Source: Actinomycetes bacterium
GTDB taxonomy: Bacteria; Actinomycetota; Actinomycetes; Actinomycetales; Cellulomonadaceae
Reading direction: 5' to 3'
Assembly: GCA_023412515.1 (NCBI GenBank)
Contig: JAEYNO010000273.1
Location: forward strand, 1 to 7,563
Length of the DNA stretch: 7,563 bases
The translations under genes and the position numbers were made by a program. How positions within the stretch are numbered: position 1 is the stretch's first letter; the number at the start of each line of letters is the position of its first letter. The notes below the pieces were generated by a model. That model worked only from the letters and a program-made list of their open reading frames with translations, did not search any database and had not been told where the DNA came from. Shown here piece by piece: positions 5,870 through 7,563 of the stretch.

Positions 5870-6339
5870 CGTGCCTCACGCCCCTCGACCTCGTAGGTGA
5901 ACCGCTGCTTGGCGCGCGACCGGGCGCCGAGGTGCTCGTAGAACCCGATGCCCGTGGCGTTGTCCACCGGCGTCTGCCACTCCAGCCACCCGCACCCCTG
6001 CTCGCGCGCGAACGTGACGAGGCGGTCGAAGAACATCCGGCCGAACCCGCGTCCGCGGTGCTCGGCCCGCAGGTACAGGCAGTCCAGGTACGCGAACCGC
6101 CGGGCGCTCCAGGTGGCGAAGTCGGTCGTCGCGGTCATGAACCCGCACATGCGGTCCCCGTCGAGCGCGGCCCACGCGTGCAGCGCCGGGACGTCCGCGC
6201 CCAGCGCGGCCCGCCACCGGTCCACCTGACCGTCCTCGCGGAACTCGGCCCCCTCGTACGCGGCGTGCTCGCGGCACAGCTCCAGCAGCTCGTCGAGCCG
6301 GTCCGTCGGCAGCGGCACGACGGCGAGCGCGGCGCTCAC
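5866..6339 (-). CDS. GNAT family N-acyltransferase
   Basis: A complete 157-residue acyl-CoA-dependent acyltransferase of usual GNAT length. Motif A is clear: strand YLDCLYL (84-90), then the CoA pyrophosphate loop HRGRGFG (94-100), matching R-x-x-G-x-G, and helix RMFFDRL. Motif B is N127 followed by IGFYEHLGA (131-139), with the common Tyr134. The N-terminal part is a typical GNAT helix pair with a strand AWAALDGDRMCGFM (55-68). Such enzymes transfer acetyl, succinyl or other acyl groups to amines. In a hydrazine pathway the likely acceptor is the hydrazine or a lysine-derived amine; as I recall, a GNAT enzyme acylates hydrazinoacetate in the related triacsin pathway. Acceptor and donor here are inference. 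GTG 6339 overlaps the preceding stop and has GAGGGG 5 bases upstream; the frame stays open further upstream only as sequence antisense-like to the preceding gene. Confidence 0.88.
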   Translation of the reverse strand: MSAALAVVPLPTDRLDELLELCREHAAYEGAEFREDGQVDRWRAALGADVPALHAWAALDGDRMCGFMTATTDFATWSARRFAYLDCLYLRAEHRGRGFGRMFFDRLVTFAREQGCGWLEWQTPVDNATGIGFYEHLGARSRAKQRFTYEVEGREAR

Positions 6340-6821
6340 ACCCACCCCTCGAACGTCGTCGCGAGGTAGTCGTCGAGCGTCTCGCGGTCCAGCCGGCCCC
6401 GCAGCATCACGGTCGTGACCCAGGCGTCCCGCTCGAACGCGACGACCTCGAGCTCCCACACGCACGCGACGAGCTGGCGCTGCTCGAGCGGCACGAGCGT
6501 CGTGCGGCCCTCGGCGTCCACCTCGACGCCGCGCACCCAGTGCTTGAGCATGTCGGCGTCGTACCACTGGCTGACGAGCAGGTAGTCCCGCTCCATGCCC
6601 GCGTGCAGCATGAGGAAGCCGGCCTCGTGGTCCCCGGGCCCCGCGGGCCCCTCGAGCACCGCGGCCGCCTGCTCCGCGAGCCAGTCGGGGCTCGGCACAC
6701 GATCGCGCTCGGCGGGCCGGGCGAACATCGCGTAGGCCTTGAGCACGCGCCCGTGGGCACGCACCGGTGGCAGCGTCCGCACGAGGCGCGGCGTGTAGGC
6801 GAGCGGGTTCACGGCCGCCAC
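6336..6821 (-). CDS. Conserved-looking small protein of unknown function
   Basis: A 161-residue soluble protein that I do not recognise with confidence. It has no signal peptide or membrane helix. Visible features are a strand LKAYAMFAR (27-35), then a helix WLAEQAAAVL (47-56), a glycine-rich turn, the strand GFLMLHAG (68-75), YLLVSQWYD (80-88), and a C-terminal block with CVWELEVVAFERDAW (120-134). Alternating hydrophobic strands and two helices suggest a small alpha/beta fold, perhaps a dimeric ferredoxin-like barrel as in DUF3291 and monooxygenase-like proteins; this is inference. It follows the condensation gene by 25 bases and overlaps the GNAT start (GTGA), so it belongs to the operon. 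GTG 6821 lacks an obvious ribosome site; GTG 6812, three codons in, is an alternative giving a start at MNPLAYTPR. Coding is supported by the tight overlap and by protein-like composition rather than by a known family. Confidence 0.78.
   Translation of the reverse strand: MAAVNPLAYTPRLVRTLPPVRAHGRVLKAYAMFARPAERDRVPSPDWLAEQAAAVLEGPAGPGDHEAGFLMLHAGMERDYLLVSQWYDADMLKHWVRGVEVDAEGRTTLVPLEQRQLVACVWELEVVAFERDAWVTTVMLRGRLDRETLDDYLATTFEGWV
6345..6350 (-). promoter_or_regulatory. Ribosome binding site that sets the GNAT start
   Basis: The minus strand reads GAGGGG with a 5-base spacer to GTG 6339. This decides against longer in-frame starts up to 6567, which would overlap most of the preceding gene. 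Confidence 0.5.
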
Positions 6822-6846
6822 CCGGCGACGCGGGCGCGCGCGGCCC

Positions 6847-7563
6847 TCACGGTGCGACCGCCTCGACCACGACCGACTCCATCTCCCGCAGCAGCGCCTC
6901 GATGCGCGGCTCGGGCACGAGCGCCGTGTCCGCCATGAGGTAGAGCACGCACGCGCCGTCCGCGTCGTCGACGCCGACGAAGCACGTGGCGTCCTGCCGG
7001 TCCCACGAGCCGACGTGCCGCACGCGCGTGCCGTCGCGCAGCGCCCGGACGGAGTCCACGTCGGGGTACGCCTCGACGTCCACGCCCCAGTCCCGCCCGA
7101 TCCGCATGTCGTTGAAGAAGCAGCCCAGATCGAGGTCCGCGTCGCGCGCGCGCTCCTGCGCGACGAGCTCGTCCCGCGCGCGCGGGTCGTACTGCGCGTG
7201 GCGGTACGCGTTGAGGCCCGACGCGAACGCGCGGCGCGCCGTCGTGGCGAACCCGCCCGGCGCGTCGGCCCCCGAGACGTCGATCGCGAACAGTGCGTTC
7301 TCGGCGAGCGGCGCCACGAGGCTGCGGCTGCGCTCGTCGAGGCGGTTGCTGGCGATCAGCTGGAGGACCACGCGGTCCTGCCCGACGAGCCGCCCGAGGA
7401 CGACCGAGGCGGCCGCGAGCAGCACCGTGCCGGTGCTCACGGCGCAGCGGGTCGAGACGACGGTCGCCGCGACGGCGAGCGCGCGCGACTCGAGCGCGAG
7501 GCGGACGAAGCGCCCTGGCGCGGGTGCGGGGTCGGCCGGCGGGAACAGCGGGCGGGGCGCGGC
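6847..7563 (-). CDS. NRPS condensation domain protein, C-terminal half (5' end outside window)
   Basis: 238 residues are visible and the frame is open to the right edge, codon-aligned at 7563. The sequence matches the C-terminal subdomain of a condensation domain: a helix with TVLLAAASVVLGRLVGQDRV, then a strand ending in ASNR, the PLAENALFAI block that corresponds to the usual 'fvNtl' segment, and near the end the strand LGCFFNDMR. It stops with LLREMESVVVEAV, the usual last helix of a C domain, so no carrier or adenylation domain follows and the protein is free-standing at its C-terminus. The catalytic HHxxxDG motif lies in the part outside the window and cannot be checked. The role would be amide bond formation between a carrier-bound acyl donor and an amine or hydrazine acceptor. 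A start at the internal GTG 7440 would cut the fold in half and is rejected. The unknown 161-residue protein follows after 25 bases. Confidence 0.85.
   Translation of the reverse strand, partial: AAPRPLFPPADPAPAPGRFVRLALESRALAVAATVVSTRCAVSTGTVLLAAASVVLGRLVGQDRVVLQLIASNRLDERSRSLVAPLAENALFAIDVSGADAPGGFATTARRAFASGLNAYRHAQYDPRARDELVAQERARDADLDLGCFFNDMRIGRDWGVDVEAYPDVDSVRALRDGTRVRHVGSWDRQDATCFVGVDDADGACVLYLMADTALVPEPRIEALLREMESVVVEAVAP

Noticed and set aside
4055..5896. Plus-strand open frame of 613 codons opposite the adenylation gene
   Set aside because: It mirrors the adenylation gene and part of the hydrolase gene, shows no motif, and has composition typical of antisense frames in GC-rich DNA.
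6847..7440. A separate 197-residue protein starting at GTG 7440
   Set aside because: The frame stays open to the window edge and the upstream 41 codons continue the condensation-domain fold, so the GTG is an internal valine.
1..7563. tRNA, rRNA, CRISPR arrays, insertion sequences or attachment sites
   Set aside because: No gene-free stretch longer than about 82 bases exists, and no repeat array, transposase frame or tRNA-like cloverleaf was seen on reading both strands.

Overview
The window is very GC-rich (clearly above 70% by eye), uses GTG starts heavily, and has strong antisense open frames on the plus strand. All of this fits a high-GC actinomycete. Every gene I can support is on the minus strand, so transcription runs from right (7563) to left (1). 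There is no gene-free stretch over 100 bases, and I see no RNA gene, mobile element or CRISPR array.

In transcription order the genes are: (1) the C-terminal half of a free-standing NRPS condensation domain, cut by the right edge; (2) a 161-residue protein I do not recognise; (3) a GNAT N-acyltransferase; (4) a free-standing NRPS adenylation enzyme with no carrier domain; (5) an HSL-type alpha/beta hydrolase; (6) a peptidyl carrier protein fused in frame to a rhodanese domain; (7) an FAD-dependent monooxygenase-like enzyme; (8) a DUF3291 protein; (9) the N-terminal 188 residues of a cupin plus methionyl-tRNA-synthetase-like didomain protein, cut by the left edge. Genes 2 to 6 are joined by stop/start overlaps of 4 to 8 bases. 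Genes 1/2, 6/7, 7/8 and 8/9 are separated by 25, 73, 82 and 39 bases. The whole set looks like one operon.

The cupin/MetRS-like architecture is the known signature of hydrazine synthetases (Spb40, PyrN and Tri28 type), which make an N-N bond between an N-hydroxylated amine such as N6-hydroxylysine and a second amino acid. This makes the window part of a biosynthetic gene cluster for an N-N-containing natural product. The remaining genes suggest how the hydrazine is processed: A domain activation, loading on the carrier domain, GNAT acylation, flavoenzyme oxidation, amide formation by the free-standing C domain, and release or deprotection by the hydrolase. The substrates and the order of steps are inference. 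The most unusual element is the carrier-rhodanese fusion, which suggests sulfur chemistry at or near a carrier-bound intermediate and which I do not know from described hydrazine pathways. The lysine N-hydroxylase and the amine-oxidase-type flavoenzyme usual in such pathways are not in the window and would be expected nearby.
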